Of a stretch of 64,000 nucleotides of DNA, positions 1-9,126 are shown one piece after another. This DNA comes from Vallitalea sp. Its GTDB lineage: Bacteria > Bacillota > Clostridia > Lachnospirales > Vallitaleaceae. The number at the start of each line of letters is the position of its first letter. The stretch's first letter is position 1. The notes under the pieces were generated by a model. The model ran no database searches and had not been told where the DNA came from. It saw only the letters and a list, made by a program, of their open reading frames with translations. A program made the translations under genes and the position numbers. The DNA lies in the NCBI RefSeq assembly GCF_025211055.1, contig NZ_JAOARO010000072.1:1-64000 (forward strand). The letters are read 5' to 3'.

Positions 1-1
1 A

Positions 2-187
2 AAATTAGCTAATGTATACGGCGTGGATACTGATTATCTTCTTTCAGAAGACAAGGACGTTAAGAAAGTTTCTCAAAATAGCTTTAGCAATGAAAAGAAA
101 GCTATGTTAGAAGCCTATGATAAATTATCACCTAAAATGCAAAAGAAGATATTAGCAATGATTAATGCTTTTGTAGAGGAGAAATGA
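2..187 (+). CDS. XRE-family phage-type repressor, C-terminal part (5' end outside window)
   Basis: The frame opens at base 2 and runs into TGA at 185-187, giving about 61 residues that begin KLANVYGVDTDYLLSED. That pattern (a final helix followed by V-D-YLL) is what follows the helix-turn-helix in Cro/CI-type XRE regulators. The tail (SPKMQKKILAMINAFVEEK) resembles the C-terminal helix of short phage or ICE repressors. The DNA-binding part lies upstream of the window, so the assignment rests on the tail only. It sits 28 bases before an integrase remnant and close to a tRNA gene, which fits an immunity repressor of an integrated element. Whether the element is still functional cannot be judged here. 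Confidence 0.55.
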   Translation, partial: KLANVYGVDTDYLLSEDKDVKKVSQNSFSNEKKAMLEAYDKLSPKMQKKILAMINAFVEEK

Positions 188-215
188 AGAACACTCTAAA
201 GAAAATCAGATATTT

Positions 216-515
216 ATGGGTAATATGTACAACAAAAACTATATTAACAATTTTAGTGTTTTTAATAATGGGGATATAATGACAGATTCATATGTAACTA
301 AAAGATTTAATAAGGACATTAAAAAATTGGACTTGCCTTTAATTAGATTTCATGATTTGAGACATAGTTGTGCTTCTTGGTTACTATACAATGGTGTGGA
401 TCTAAAAACAGTACAAGAAATATTAGAACATGCTGAATATAGCACTACTGCAAATATATACGCTCATGTCGCAAAGGAAAAGAAAAAACAAGCACTTGAG
501 AAATTAGAGTTTTGA
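216..515 (+). pseudogene. Tyrosine recombinase/integrase, C-terminal remnant
   Basis: The 99 residues carry the distal half of a phage/Tn916-type integrase catalytic domain: HDLRHS (the H-x-x-R box) near residues 46-51, L-E-H-A near 70-73 where the second histidine normally sits, and IYAH near 81-84 with the nucleophilic tyrosine. The arm-binding and core-binding domains and the first catalytic arginine are absent, so it cannot be an active recombinase. In-frame, integrase-like codons continue upstream of the ATG to about base 189 (K-E-N-Q-I-F-M-G), past the end of the preceding repressor gene. A deletion therefore seems to have fused the repressor 3' end to the integrase 3' end. Its 3' end points at the tRNA-Arg, the usual geometry for an integrase next to its attachment site. 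Confidence 0.75.
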
Positions 516-598
516 TTTTTTTGTATGCCATGTGCACGGTGTGTGCACTATTCATATTTTCCAAATCAATCAATCTCTCAAACCCTTGTATTTGCTAG

Positions 599-672
599 CG
601 TTCCCGGCGGGATTCGAACCCACGGCCTACCGCTTAGGAGGCGGTCGCTCTATCCTACTGAGCTACGGAAAC
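599..672 (-). tRNA. tRNA-Arg (anticodon CCU)
   Basis: Read on the minus strand the gene folds into a full cloverleaf: acceptor GTTTCCG pairing with CGGGAAC, D-arm GCTC/GAGC, anticodon stem ACCGC/GCGGT with loop CTCCTAA (anticodon CCT in DNA), and a T-arm with loop TTCGAAT. The discriminator is G and no CCA is encoded. The anticodon CCU reads AGG, so this is tRNA-Arg. The 3' end (base 599) faces the integrase remnant, consistent with use as a chromosomal attachment site. Confidence 0.93.
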
Positions 673-851
673 ATAATAATTATAATATATAAAATATATT
701 ATAATCTATTTGTTAATCAAATAAAATAATAAAACAATCTGCAACATATATTTTATCATGTTTTAACTGTAAGTCAAGAACTATTCCTATTTAAGTTTCT
801 ACATTGTTATTTTAATATTTATTGTTGCTGATAATGTGATACATTTAGAAG

Positions 852-883
852 AAAAAGGATAATATAAAATATTAATCCTTTTT
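852..883 (-). terminator. Rho-independent terminator of pgmB
   Basis: Inverted repeat AAAAAGGAT / ATCCTTTTT with an AT-rich inner stem lies 12 bases past the pgmB stop codon. On the minus strand the stem is followed by a short U-rich run. Confidence 0.7.
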
Positions 884-894
884 CATAAAAACAT

Positions 895-1548
895 CTACAT
901 TAGATCTTCAAGTTTTATATCTTTTGTTTGTTCATAAATAATATCAGCTTTTTTAAGAACCTTACTATCTCCTATACCAACAGCGAACATACCTGCTGAT
1001 TTAATAGCTTCTATTCCTGCTTCTGCATCTTCAACACCTATACATTCTGGTATATCTACTCCCATGTGTTCTGCTGCTTTTAGAAAAATATCTGGTGCTG
1101 GTTTACCTCTTTTAACTTCAGCTGGGTTAACAATATAATCAACATCAGCTTCAATTCCTAATAACCTTACTAAAGTAGGTGCATTCTTAGAAGCACTTCC
1201 TATGGCAATCTTGATGTTTCTCTTTTTAAGCTCAGCAAATAGGTCTTTTACGCCTTCAAAAAGGTTTTCCTCTGTGAACTTAAGTATCATTTCTTTATAA
1301 TTTTCATTTTTTCTTGTTGCTAATTCTAACTTGTCATCCTCTGTAAAATCATTAGTTTTATTAGCATATTCAAGTATTCTTTCAAGAGATTCTATTCTTG
1401 AAACACCTTTTAGCTTTTCGTTAAATTTTCTATCAATTTCTATGCCTATCTCCTTAGCAAGCTGTTTCCATGCTTGATAATGTTGTTCACTTGTCTCAGT
1501 AATAACACCATCCATATCAAATATAAATAATTTGTATTTATTATTCAT
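895..1548 (-). CDS. pgmB: Beta-phosphoglucomutase (HAD superfamily)
   Basis: Predicted to interconvert beta-glucose 1-phosphate and glucose 6-phosphate in the cytosol, the step following phosphorolysis of maltose, trehalose or similar disaccharides. The 217 residues match the usual family length. The N-terminus carries the HAD nucleophile motif FDMDGVIT (D11 nucleophile, D13 general acid/base), then a helical cap; motif II is IGSASKNAP, the lysine is in KRGKPAPDIF, and the metal-binding acidic pair is in GVEDAEAGIEAI. AAAGGTGG about 8 bases upstream supports the ATG at 1548. It stands alone, divergent from the DUF4091 gene and followed by its own terminator. No sugar phosphorylase is visible next to it. 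A general sugar-phosphate phosphatase is the main alternative, but the GKPAPDIF and GVEDAEAG boxes favour the mutase. Confidence 0.85.
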   Translation of the reverse strand: MNNKYKLFIFDMDGVITETSEQHYQAWKQLAKEIGIEIDRKFNEKLKGVSRIESLERILEYANKTNDFTEDDKLELATRKNENYKEMILKFTEENLFEGVKDLFAELKKRNIKIAIGSASKNAPTLVRLLGIEADVDYIVNPAEVKRGKPAPDIFLKAAEHMGVDIPECIGVEDAEAGIEAIKSAGMFAVGIGDSKVLKKADIIYEQTKDIKLEDLM

Positions 1549-1632
1549 TTAGTCAACCACCTTTACGTAATTATCTTTGAATACTGGAACAGGTATAGCC
1601 CATTAGAATATTAAAATAGAACTTTGCTATAG

Positions 1633-1651
1633 TAGTGTAAAGTATACACTA
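1633..1651. promoter_or_regulatory. Palindrome, possible operator between pgmB and the DUF4091 gene
   Basis: TAGTGTA-AAGTA-TACACTA is a 7-bp inverted repeat in the roughly 366-base divergent intergenic region 1549-1914. It has the size of a repressor site. The rest of the region is AT-rich and I see no riboswitch in it. Confidence 0.35.
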
Positions 1652-1914
1652 TATACTCAAAACATTCAATATTTTATATATATATTGATAATCCATTATT
1701 TTCTCTATCCATTTTTTACCCATAATTAAATACTTATTTTCAAATTATATGTTCAATTAAAATCCACATATTTATTAAATTCACATATAATACTAAAAAT
1801 TATTGTTGGTATTATCATTACTTTCATTTGCTTAAAATTACATATTTACAGTATGAAATGAAAGAATTAAACTAAACTTATTAAAACAAAAAATTAATGA
1901 AAGGATTAATTACT

Positions 1915-3627
1915 ATGGATAAAATTTTTATTGCAAGATTATTTGACGAACTAGAACCATGTTACCCTGACACAATAGTTTCTCAAGGAAATATAAACTA
2001 CTGTACTTCAGGTGCAAACGGATCATATGCAGGTGTTAACATTCTAATAAGTGGCATTACTCCTGGTATACCTATAACAATAAAAGTTAATGGTCCACAT
2101 ACAGGTTATAAGCTATTTAATATGATACCTGTACCTGTTGAAGTTAATACAGGAGCTAAACAGCGAAGTGAGTATCTTAAAAATGATTATAATGAACATG
2201 TTATAAGAAGAGCACCTTTTATGGTATACGATGCATTAGAGCCCATTAATAGTATTATAATGCCTACTACTACAACTTGTGGTATTAATTTTAAGGCTAT
2301 TATTGAATATGTTAAAGAAAACAATAGACAAGAGTGGGAATTCATTATTACTCATGGACAAAACATAATCAAGCTTAATTACCAAGTTGATGTATACAAA
2401 GTAACAGTACCCAAGACTACTAAGCAAACATTCAAGTATATTAACTGGATTAACTATAATAATATTGCTTCATATCACAATATACAAAAATGGTCTCCTG
2501 AATATGAATTAATGTTAGAAAAATATTTTAGAACTGCTGTTTATTCAAGACAAAACATGCTAAATCTACCTTTAGAAGAATTTTTTGATATCACTAATAA
2601 TAGTTTAACTTTAAATATTAAACGACTAAAAAAAGTAATTTCTATTGCAAGAAAATCTGGTATACAATGGTTTCATGGTACAGCTTTATGTTATCGTTCT
2701 GAAGGACTTGAGGACAATGATGACTTTTATAATTCACTTAATCATGAATTATTGAAACATACAGATCAAGTTGCAGAGGCATATAAAAAAGGTGCGTTTG
2801 ACGCCTTTGATAACGGAAAATATGCTAAAACTATTATTACTGCACAACTAATACCTTCAGAAGAAGGAGATAATACTCTTAGGCAGATAACTAGCCAAAT
2901 AAATGATTTTATAGAAGAGAATAATCTTACGGATTACTATATGCAATGTGCTCTTGATGAACCTAATGATGCTTTAGCTGATACTTATAAACATATTACT
3001 AATATCATAAAAGAAGAAATGCCCAATATTTCTATCTTAGAACCAGTTTTACCAACCAATAAAATAGAAGATTCTCTTGATATATGGTGTCCTTCTATTG
3101 ATGTATATGAACAAAATAAAACTTTTTATGATGAACAAGTTAAAAAAGGTAATGAGCTTTTTACATATACATGTCTAACTCCTGGAGGAAATTATATAAA
3201 CAGATTACTTGATATGGAGAGAATACGAATAGTTTGGATAGGTTGGGCTCCTGCCAAATATACTAATATTAAAGGCTTTCTTCATTGGGGTGCTAATCAA
3301 TATGTTGGAGGTATAGACCCCTATAAACGCCAAGCCGTAATGTTTTCTGAGCAAGTACTAGAATTTCATCCAAAACGGGCTAACTTCTTGCCAGCAGGAG
3401 ATTATTGTATATTTTACCCAGGATTTAATGAACCATTAATATCTATTAGAAGCGAAGCACATAGAATAGGCTTTGAAGATTTGTGTTTACTACAACAACT
3501 AGAAGCAATTGATAATAATAAAAAAAATAGCATATTATTACAAGTTTTTAGAAATTACTCAGATTATGAAAAATCAATAGAAAAATACCGTCAAGCAAAA
3601 AAAGAATTGCTTGAAAGCTTAGTTTAG
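1915..3627 (+). CDS. DUF4091 / GH123-like glycoside hydrolase, intracellular
   Basis: The protein (570 residues from the ATG at 1915) has the layout of DUF4091 proteins, related to GH123 beta-N-acetylgalactosaminidases: an N-terminal beta-sandwich region (about 1-175), then a TIM-barrel-like region. The segment ALDEPND (DE at residues 348-349 with this start) matches the adjacent Asp-Glu catalytic pair of GH123. The C-terminal blocks KGFLHWGANQY and GDYCIFYPG followed by SIRSEAHRIGFEDL are characteristic of DUF4091. No signal peptide is visible, so it probably acts inside the cell on imported oligosaccharides. AAAGG at 1900-1904 is correctly spaced for the ATG at 1915; the upstream in-frame ATG at 1897 has no ribosome binding site. 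It converges on the carbohydrate ABC operon. The actual substrate is not known from the sequence. Confidence 0.75.
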   Translation: MDKIFIARLFDELEPCYPDTIVSQGNINYCTSGANGSYAGVNILISGITPGIPITIKVNGPHTGYKLFNMIPVPVEVNTGAKQRSEYLKNDYNEHVIRRAPFMVYDALEPINSIIMPTTTTCGINFKAIIEYVKENNRQEWEFIITHGQNIIKLNYQVDVYKVTVPKTTKQTFKYINWINYNNIASYHNIQKWSPEYELMLEKYFRTAVYSRQNMLNLPLEEFFDITNNSLTLNIKRLKKVISIARKSGIQWFHGTALCYRSEGLEDNDDFYNSLNHELLKHTDQVAEAYKKGAFDAFDNGKYAKTIITAQLIPSEEGDNTLRQITSQINDFIEENNLTDYYMQCALDEPNDALADTYKHITNIIKEEMPNISILEPVLPTNKIEDSLDIWCPSIDVYEQNKTFYDEQVKKGNELFTYTCLTPGGNYINRLLDMERIRIVWIGWAPAKYTNIKGFLHWGANQYVGGIDPYKRQAVMFSEQVLEFHPKRANFLPAGDYCIFYPGFNEPLISIRSEAHRIGFEDLCLLQQLEAIDNNKKNSILLQVFRNYSDYEKSIEKYRQAKKELLESLV

Positions 3628-3720
3628 ATTTATTTGTCTTAAACTATACACTTGGCATTATCAGCCTGTGTTCAGGGCTTTAACCTGTGAGACTGTCCCC
3701 ATGCTGGGTGCACATAATAC

Positions 3721-3747
3721 AAGAACCCTTCGTACAGAAGGGTTCTT
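3721..3747. terminator. Bidirectional terminator between convergent genes
   Basis: A perfect 11-bp stem AAGAACCCTTC / GAAGGGTTCTT with a 5-base loop, A-rich on one side and with T-rich sequence shortly downstream on the other, separates the DUF4091 gene from the LamG gene. It should stop transcription from both sides. Confidence 0.8.
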
Positions 3748-3760
3748 AAATAATAATTTT

Positions 3761-6400
3761 TTATTCCCAGAAGAATAAGTCTCCTTTTCCTCCTCCTAAT
3801 TCAAACTGATAGGTATAAACTGTTCCAGAAATGTTTGTAAGTGTTACGTCAACAACATTACCTGTACTTCTATCAACTTTTTTCAAGCTATTTGGATTAC
3901 GATTTCCAATATCCATTGTTAAAGTAATTCGTTGTTTTGAATTACTACATAATCCTTTATCTTTTTCTATTGAATTCAATCCATCATTATTAACCAATCC
4001 ATTAGTAATCATAAAATACTTAGGATTATCAGAAGTAATTACTCCTGCCTTTTGAGCATCAGTTAACCCAGGTAATAATTCAAAATATCCAACCATAACA
4101 TCTCCAGCTAATCCAAAGTTAACATCACCCATATTTTCAACTTTTATGTCTGTAATATACTCATCTACAGAAGAATTCCAAGCTCCTACTAATATTGGTA
4201 ATGGATTATCATAATCATGTAAACCATCCTTATGTTTTCCTGGTACCATGTATATTTTAGAACTATTTAATCTTACAAGATGTGGTCCTATATTTGTAAT
4301 TTCTTTTGCCATTCCTGCATAATGATAAAATGGTTCTGTTTTATTTCCATCTCTATCATATATTAAACAAAAATCCATATCTGGTGCCCATCTAAAATAA
4401 TTAATCCATTTTCCACCCATAGTAACTGTTGTAAATGGAATTAAGTTTATTTGTGATTCACTAATTACATAATTTCCTGATTGAAATCCCATTTTTCCTG
4501 TTTTGAATCCTGTTAGATATTGACCAAATGCAATTGGGCTTTGGCCTGTACCATCATAACCTTCTAGTGCTAGTTTTCTATACACTCTTGTGTTATTTGC
4601 ACAGCTTGACATAAATATATATCCACCAGTTTCTGTTTCGTCAAAATAGTAAGTATCATATGTTAATAAATCTGGTTTTGCTGTTTGTATATAATGTCTC
4701 AAGCTTCCTTCACTCCACTGTCCTGCCCATTGATTATTATGAACTAAAGCTTTAGGATATAAGGATTTACTAAGGTCATACCATGCTTTCAATTTATTAA
4801 CAAGACCAATACTATAACCTTCTTCATCTCCAAAACACATAGTTACTAAATTATCAATATTTGCTCTCTGTTCATCTGTTAAAAAATGATTGTTATTAGT
4901 AGGTCCAGAGGATAAATGTGTTCCATATGGAGCTTGAGCAATAGACCATAAAGAATTTGGTCTTGCACTATGGAAATCAGAGTTATACAAATCAGGTTCA
5001 TAATATGTTGGAGCTGTGAAATTAATAGCATCCCAATCTTCAGGGCTTAAAACATAACGATTAGTTTCATCAGTTGTAACCCATGCTTGCACCTGTATCC
5101 CTTTATCAATTAAAACCTTACTTGCATTTGATAGATTAGGAGTAGGTGGAACATAAGGAACACCTGCTAATGATGCAATTGTTTGTGCTGATAATGCATT
5201 ACTATATATTTTTAATTCATCTAATTGTCCATACAAAGAACCATTATCTGCTTTTCCTTTACCTATTATTCCCATTGGACAATCCATTGAAGTGTTTTGT
5301 AATGCAGTGTATTGTCCATTTACATATAATTTAACACAATCACTTGTCCCTACAAAGGCTAGATGTACCCATTCTCCTTTATTCATACTATAGTTAAAAG
5401 TATAGTCTCCTACACCATATTTAGTAAAACCTACTTTTGCTGTATCATCCCATTGCTCAACTTTTATTGCATTATTCTCTGAACCAATAATTACTGCATC
5501 ATTAGTAGAATCATTATCATATTTTACCCATGTCGCAACTGTCCATGGAGTTAACAAATCTGTCTTACCAACATTAATATAATCATTTCCATCAAATTCA
5601 ATCGCTCCATTTTTTTTACCATCATTATTCCATGTTGCTCCATGAACATCACCGTTATTTTCTCCCCAAGAATCAGCCGCTACAGTTCCACTTCCTTCAT
5701 CAAATTTCCAGTATGCCACTTGTGAAGCCATCTGTGCTACTTCATCATTATCTAAAGCTTTACTATATATTTTTATTTCATCTAATAATCCTATAAAATA
5801 ACCACTTTGCTCTTTACCTTTACCTATTAAACCCATTGGACAATCTACAGTAGCAGCATATGTCTGTTTATATTCACCATTTACATATAATTTAACAGAG
5901 CCATTTGTTCCTACATAAGTTAGATGTACCCACTTACCTGATTGCAAACTATAATCAAAAGCATAATCTTCAATACCGTATTGTGTATAACCAACTTTTG
6001 CTGTATCCTCCCACTGTTCTGCTTTTATGGCATAATTATCTGAACTAATAATTGCTGCATTACTGCTTAAATTATTATCATACTTTACCCACGCTGCAAA
6101 TGTCCATGTTCCTGATAAATCAGATTTTCCTATCTCAATATAATCATCACCGTCAAATTTTAACGCTTTATTTAATTTTCCCTCATCAACATAAGTTGCC
6201 CCATGAATAACACCGTTATTTTGTCCCCAAGAATCATTAACTGTATCTCCAGAACCTTCGTCAAAATTCCAATAAGCTATTTCATTAGATTCTGTAGCAT
6301 AGCTATTAAAACAAAAACCATAAAACAACATACTAATAATAAATAACATACATAATATAATATTGCCTTTATTACTCCTATTTTTTCCTACAAAATACAT
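3761..6400 (-). CDS. Secreted protein with two LamG domains and an unassigned hydrolase-like C-terminal region
   Basis: The 879-residue product starts with a basic stretch and hydrophobic segment (about 12-35), then an ATESNE region, consistent with a signal peptide. Two tandem concanavalin-like LamG domains follow (about 41-225 and 228-412). They are near copies of each other, both containing AYW(N/K)FDEGSG and CPMG(L/I)IGKGK, and indicate glycan binding. The C-terminal 450 residues contain QAWVTT, ARPNSLWSIAQAPYG and CFGDEEGYS (acidic triplet 525-527), then LVHNNQW and LTYDTYYFD. The pattern of strand-ending aromatic and acidic residues resembles a TIM barrel, and the end (GGGKGDLFFW) resembles the closing beta-sandwich of many glycosidases. 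I could not place it in a named GH family. AAGGAGGAG supports the ATG. It is the last gene of the sugar ABC operon, 22 bases after the binding protein, so it probably releases the transported sugar outside the cell. Confidence 0.65.
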   Translation of the reverse strand: MYFVGKNRSNKGNIILCMLFIISMLFYGFCFNSYATESNEIAYWNFDEGSGDTVNDSWGQNNGVIHGATYVDEGKLNKALKFDGDDYIEIGKSDLSGTWTFAAWVKYDNNLSSNAAIISSDNYAIKAEQWEDTAKVGYTQYGIEDYAFDYSLQSGKWVHLTYVGTNGSVKLYVNGEYKQTYAATVDCPMGLIGKGKEQSGYFIGLLDEIKIYSKALDNDEVAQMASQVAYWKFDEGSGTVAADSWGENNGDVHGATWNNDGKKNGAIEFDGNDYINVGKTDLLTPWTVATWVKYDNDSTNDAVIIGSENNAIKVEQWDDTAKVGFTKYGVGDYTFNYSMNKGEWVHLAFVGTSDCVKLYVNGQYTALQNTSMDCPMGIIGKGKADNGSLYGQLDELKIYSNALSAQTIASLAGVPYVPPTPNLSNASKVLIDKGIQVQAWVTTDETNRYVLSPEDWDAINFTAPTYYEPDLYNSDFHSARPNSLWSIAQAPYGTHLSSGPTNNNHFLTDEQRANIDNLVTMCFGDEEGYSIGLVNKLKAWYDLSKSLYPKALVHNNQWAGQWSEGSLRHYIQTAKPDLLTYDTYYFDETETGGYIFMSSCANNTRVYRKLALEGYDGTGQSPIAFGQYLTGFKTGKMGFQSGNYVISESQINLIPFTTVTMGGKWINYFRWAPDMDFCLIYDRDGNKTEPFYHYAGMAKEITNIGPHLVRLNSSKIYMVPGKHKDGLHDYDNPLPILVGAWNSSVDEYITDIKVENMGDVNFGLAGDVMVGYFELLPGLTDAQKAGVITSDNPKYFMITNGLVNNDGLNSIEKDKGLCSNSKQRITLTMDIGNRNPNSLKKVDRSTGNVVDVTLTNISGTVYTYQFELGGGKGDLFFWE

Positions 6401-6422
6401 ATTAACTCCTCCTTAATATTCG

Positions 6423-8087
6423 TTATTTTTTGCTCCATTCATCAAGTGCTTTTTGATAAATATCTTTCAATTCATCTATTTTCATTTTCTTTAATTGTTT
6501 TTGGAAATCATCCCACTGTTCATCAATACCACCTTGCATAATCCATTCAGCTTCTTTATTTTTACAGAACTGTGAAATATCAGTATAATATGTAGCTATA
6601 AAATCTTCTTGCTCATTATTAAATTGTAGTGGAATATTTCCTGTTCTCTTACTATCAAGAACGTATTGATCTCCAATAGGTTTAACAACTTCTATGACGT
6701 CGGTTTTTAACTGATCTCCTTTAATAAAAACTACATTATTGTTATACCATTCACTATAAACACCCATAATTGGTAATCTGAATGCATAATCAGAGCTAAG
6801 TTCTTCAACTCCTTGTATAAACTCAATTTTACCTTCAGCATTTCTTTCCCAGAATATTCCTTCAGGACCATTATTCCATATAAATGATGTCTCTGAATCT
6901 GCAATACCATCTATCCATCTCATTATTTCTTTTGGATATTTTGTATCTGCACTCATATAATTATTAGTAAAGATACCAGCACCCACTGGTACAAAATGAT
7001 GTTTTCCTTTTGGTCCTTCTAATGGTTTAACCATAGTATATATAGAATCTTCTAAATCTCTATCTCCTGGATTAATAGGTGCATATCCATTGGAAGCTCC
7101 TACGATAATAGTTTCTCTTTCTACAGTTGCTGATACTTTTGCTTGATATTTATCATGATCTTGTGTAAATGATTCTTGGTCAAGTAATCCCTCTTTGAAT
7201 AATTTATGGAAATATTTAATAGCATCTTTGTATTCTGGTTGCATAACAGATACTATTATTTCTTTTTGGTCTTTTGCAAAAAGTGGGCCAAATGTTGAAC
7301 TTGTTACTCCCCAGGGTCCAAACAATGAACATATTCCATATAAGTCATTATCCCATAATAGTGATAAAGGAATTTCATCTTTTTTTCCATTACCATTAGG
7401 ATCACCATCTTTGAAAGCTTTTAAAACTTCATAAAACTCATCAACATTAGTTGGCATCTCTAGATTAAGTTTTTCTAACCATTCCCTATTAATGTATGTA
7501 TTTCCTCTTAGCATTTCTCCTGGTGACATAAACATACTAGGAATTATGTACATATTCCCATCAATTGCTGTACATAATTTTTTGGCAATTGGTTCTTTAT
7601 CTAGCATTTTCTGAACATTAGGTGCATAATCTTTAATTAAATCTTGTACTGCTAATAATTGACCATCTTTCCCTAACTCATTTATTTTATCATAGTCTAA
7701 AAATAAGAATAAATCAGGTAAATTATCTACTCCTGCAAATATTAAGTTTAATTGTTCGGGAGAAGTAATATGTTGCCATTCTACATGAATATTAGTTATT
7801 TCTTCGTATTCTTTTGGGGTTTGTAATGTAGCATAGTTTTCTGAATTCCACCAATCAATGGCTGCAACTTTAATTGTAATTGGTTCTTTTACTATTGGAA
7901 AACCTTCAAGATACATATTGCCTTCCATAGCTCTGTCTTCTCCATTATTTACATTCTCACTAACATCTGTATTTTCCTTGTTGTCTGTACTAGGTAATGA
8001 TTCAGTGGTGGGTTTCTGTTTCTCTCCACATCCAATTAAGCTAAACATCATTACGATTGTTAATAGTAAACATAAAACTTTTTTCAA
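6423..8087 (-). CDS. Carbohydrate ABC transporter substrate-binding lipoprotein (LplA/YtcQ type)
   Basis: This 554-residue extracellular solute-binding protein begins with a lipoprotein signal ending LIGC (Cys20 lipidated) and a Ser/Thr/Asn-rich linker, then a family 1 fold: IKVAAIDWWN, LPDLFLFLDYDK, a calcium-like loop DGDPNGNGKKDEIP, and a C-terminal WDDFQKQLKKM. The calcium-like loop and the length above 500 residues are typical of the LplA/YtcQ group, which imports oligosaccharides such as rhamnogalacturonan fragments. AGGAGG sits about 9 bases before a TTG start codon at 8087; no other start fits better. The two permease genes lie just upstream in the same operon. No ATPase gene is present locally, so a shared MsmX-like ATPase elsewhere is likely. 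Confidence 0.85.
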   Translation of the reverse strand: MKKVLCLLLTIVMMFSLIGCGEKQKPTTESLPSTDNKENTDVSENVNNGEDRAMEGNMYLEGFPIVKEPITIKVAAIDWWNSENYATLQTPKEYEEITNIHVEWQHITSPEQLNLIFAGVDNLPDLFLFLDYDKINELGKDGQLLAVQDLIKDYAPNVQKMLDKEPIAKKLCTAIDGNMYIIPSMFMSPGEMLRGNTYINREWLEKLNLEMPTNVDEFYEVLKAFKDGDPNGNGKKDEIPLSLLWDNDLYGICSLFGPWGVTSSTFGPLFAKDQKEIIVSVMQPEYKDAIKYFHKLFKEGLLDQESFTQDHDKYQAKVSATVERETIIVGASNGYAPINPGDRDLEDSIYTMVKPLEGPKGKHHFVPVGAGIFTNNYMSADTKYPKEIMRWIDGIADSETSFIWNNGPEGIFWERNAEGKIEFIQGVEELSSDYAFRLPIMGVYSEWYNNNVVFIKGDQLKTDVIEVVKPIGDQYVLDSKRTGNIPLQFNNEQEDFIATYYTDISQFCKNKEAEWIMQGGIDEQWDDFQKQLKKMKIDELKDIYQKALDEWSKK

Positions 8088-8201
8088 AACTATAACCTCC
8101 TCTTTTTTCTTTAGAATTTAATAGTCTTAGTAATATAATTCTAAACTACATATAATTCTATTTTATGATTAACCTTTATAAAGGAATAATCCGCAATTAT
8201 A

Positions 8202-9113
8202 TTAACCTTTTACTGACCCTATCATTACTCCTTGAACAAAATATTTTTGTACAAACGGATAAATCATTAATATAGGAAGAGAGGCAACAATAATTACTCC
8301 GTATTTTAAAGATTGAGCTATTTTTTGCTGTTCTTCTATTGCTTCTCTAGAATTCTGTGGCATAAGAGCAATTATTGCATTTGTTTTTAGAAGAATCTTT
8401 TTTAGCACTAATTGCAATGGAAATAATTCTTGATTTTGTAAGAATATAAGTGCATTAAAATATGAATTCCAATGCCCTACAGCATAGAATAGACCTATTA
8501 CTGCTATAATAGCTTTAGATACTGGTAAAATAACTGAAATGAAACACCTAGTTTCATTACAACCATCAATCTTAGCTGCATCTATAATCTCTTGTGATAC
8601 TGTTGTTTGAAAAAACGTCTTAGCAATTATAAGATTATATACTGACAAAGCACTAATTAATATCATTACCCAAAAAGTATCATATAAATGAAGTTTCCTC
8701 ACCAATAAATAAGTAGGAACTAACCCACCTCTAAAAAACATTGTTAATGTGAACATAAGCATTATTATTTTTCTTCCAATTAGATTTTTTCTAGATAATG
8801 CATATGCTGCTGGTAATGTAATAATAAGATTAACAACTGTACCAATTCCCATATATACTAGTGAGTTTCTATATCCTGTCCATATCATCCTGCTCTTTAA
8901 TATTGTTTTATATCCTATAATATTAAAACCTTTTATTCTCATTATTACTTCACCATTATTAATAGCATTAGGTTCACTTACAGAGGCAATTATAACAAAA
9001 TATAATGGATAAGCTACTAATATAAATACTATAATTAATAATATATAACTTATTACATAGTAGATTTTATCTTGTATTATCATGTTAGATTTTTTCTTTT
9101 TAGAACTATTCAT
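8202..9113 (-). CDS. Carbohydrate ABC transporter permease (LplC/YtcP type)
   Basis: An inner-membrane permease of about 303 residues with six predicted hydrophobic segments, starting with the helix at YVISYILLIIVFILVAYPLY. The EAA loop reads DAAKIDGCNETRCFISVILP, which docks the ATPase. The C-terminus (YPFVQKYFVQGVMIGSVKG) is the hallmark ending of CUT1 LplC-type permeases. AAGGGGG is placed for the ATG at 9113; the longer frame from 9143 overlaps the stop region of the upstream permease and lacks a ribosome site. It forms a heterodimer with the product of the gene upstream, 13 bases away. Confidence 0.88.
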   Translation of the reverse strand: MNSSKKKKSNMIIQDKIYYVISYILLIIVFILVAYPLYFVIIASVSEPNAINNGEVIMRIKGFNIIGYKTILKSRMIWTGYRNSLVYMGIGTVVNLIITLPAAYALSRKNLIGRKIIMLMFTLTMFFRGGLVPTYLLVRKLHLYDTFWVMILISALSVYNLIIAKTFFQTTVSQEIIDAAKIDGCNETRCFISVILPVSKAIIAVIGLFYAVGHWNSYFNALIFLQNQELFPLQLVLKKILLKTNAIIALMPQNSREAIEEQQKIAQSLKYGVIIVASLPILMIYPFVQKYFVQGVMIGSVKG

Positions 9114-9126
9114 ACATATCCCCCTT

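Noticed and set aside
532..729. 65-codon frame over the tRNA-Arg
   Set aside because: It is only the reverse reading of the tRNA and flanking AT-rich DNA.
1897..1914. Upstream ATG for the DUF4091 gene
   Set aside because: No ribosome site before it; AAAGG at 1900-1904 is correctly spaced for the ATG at 1915.
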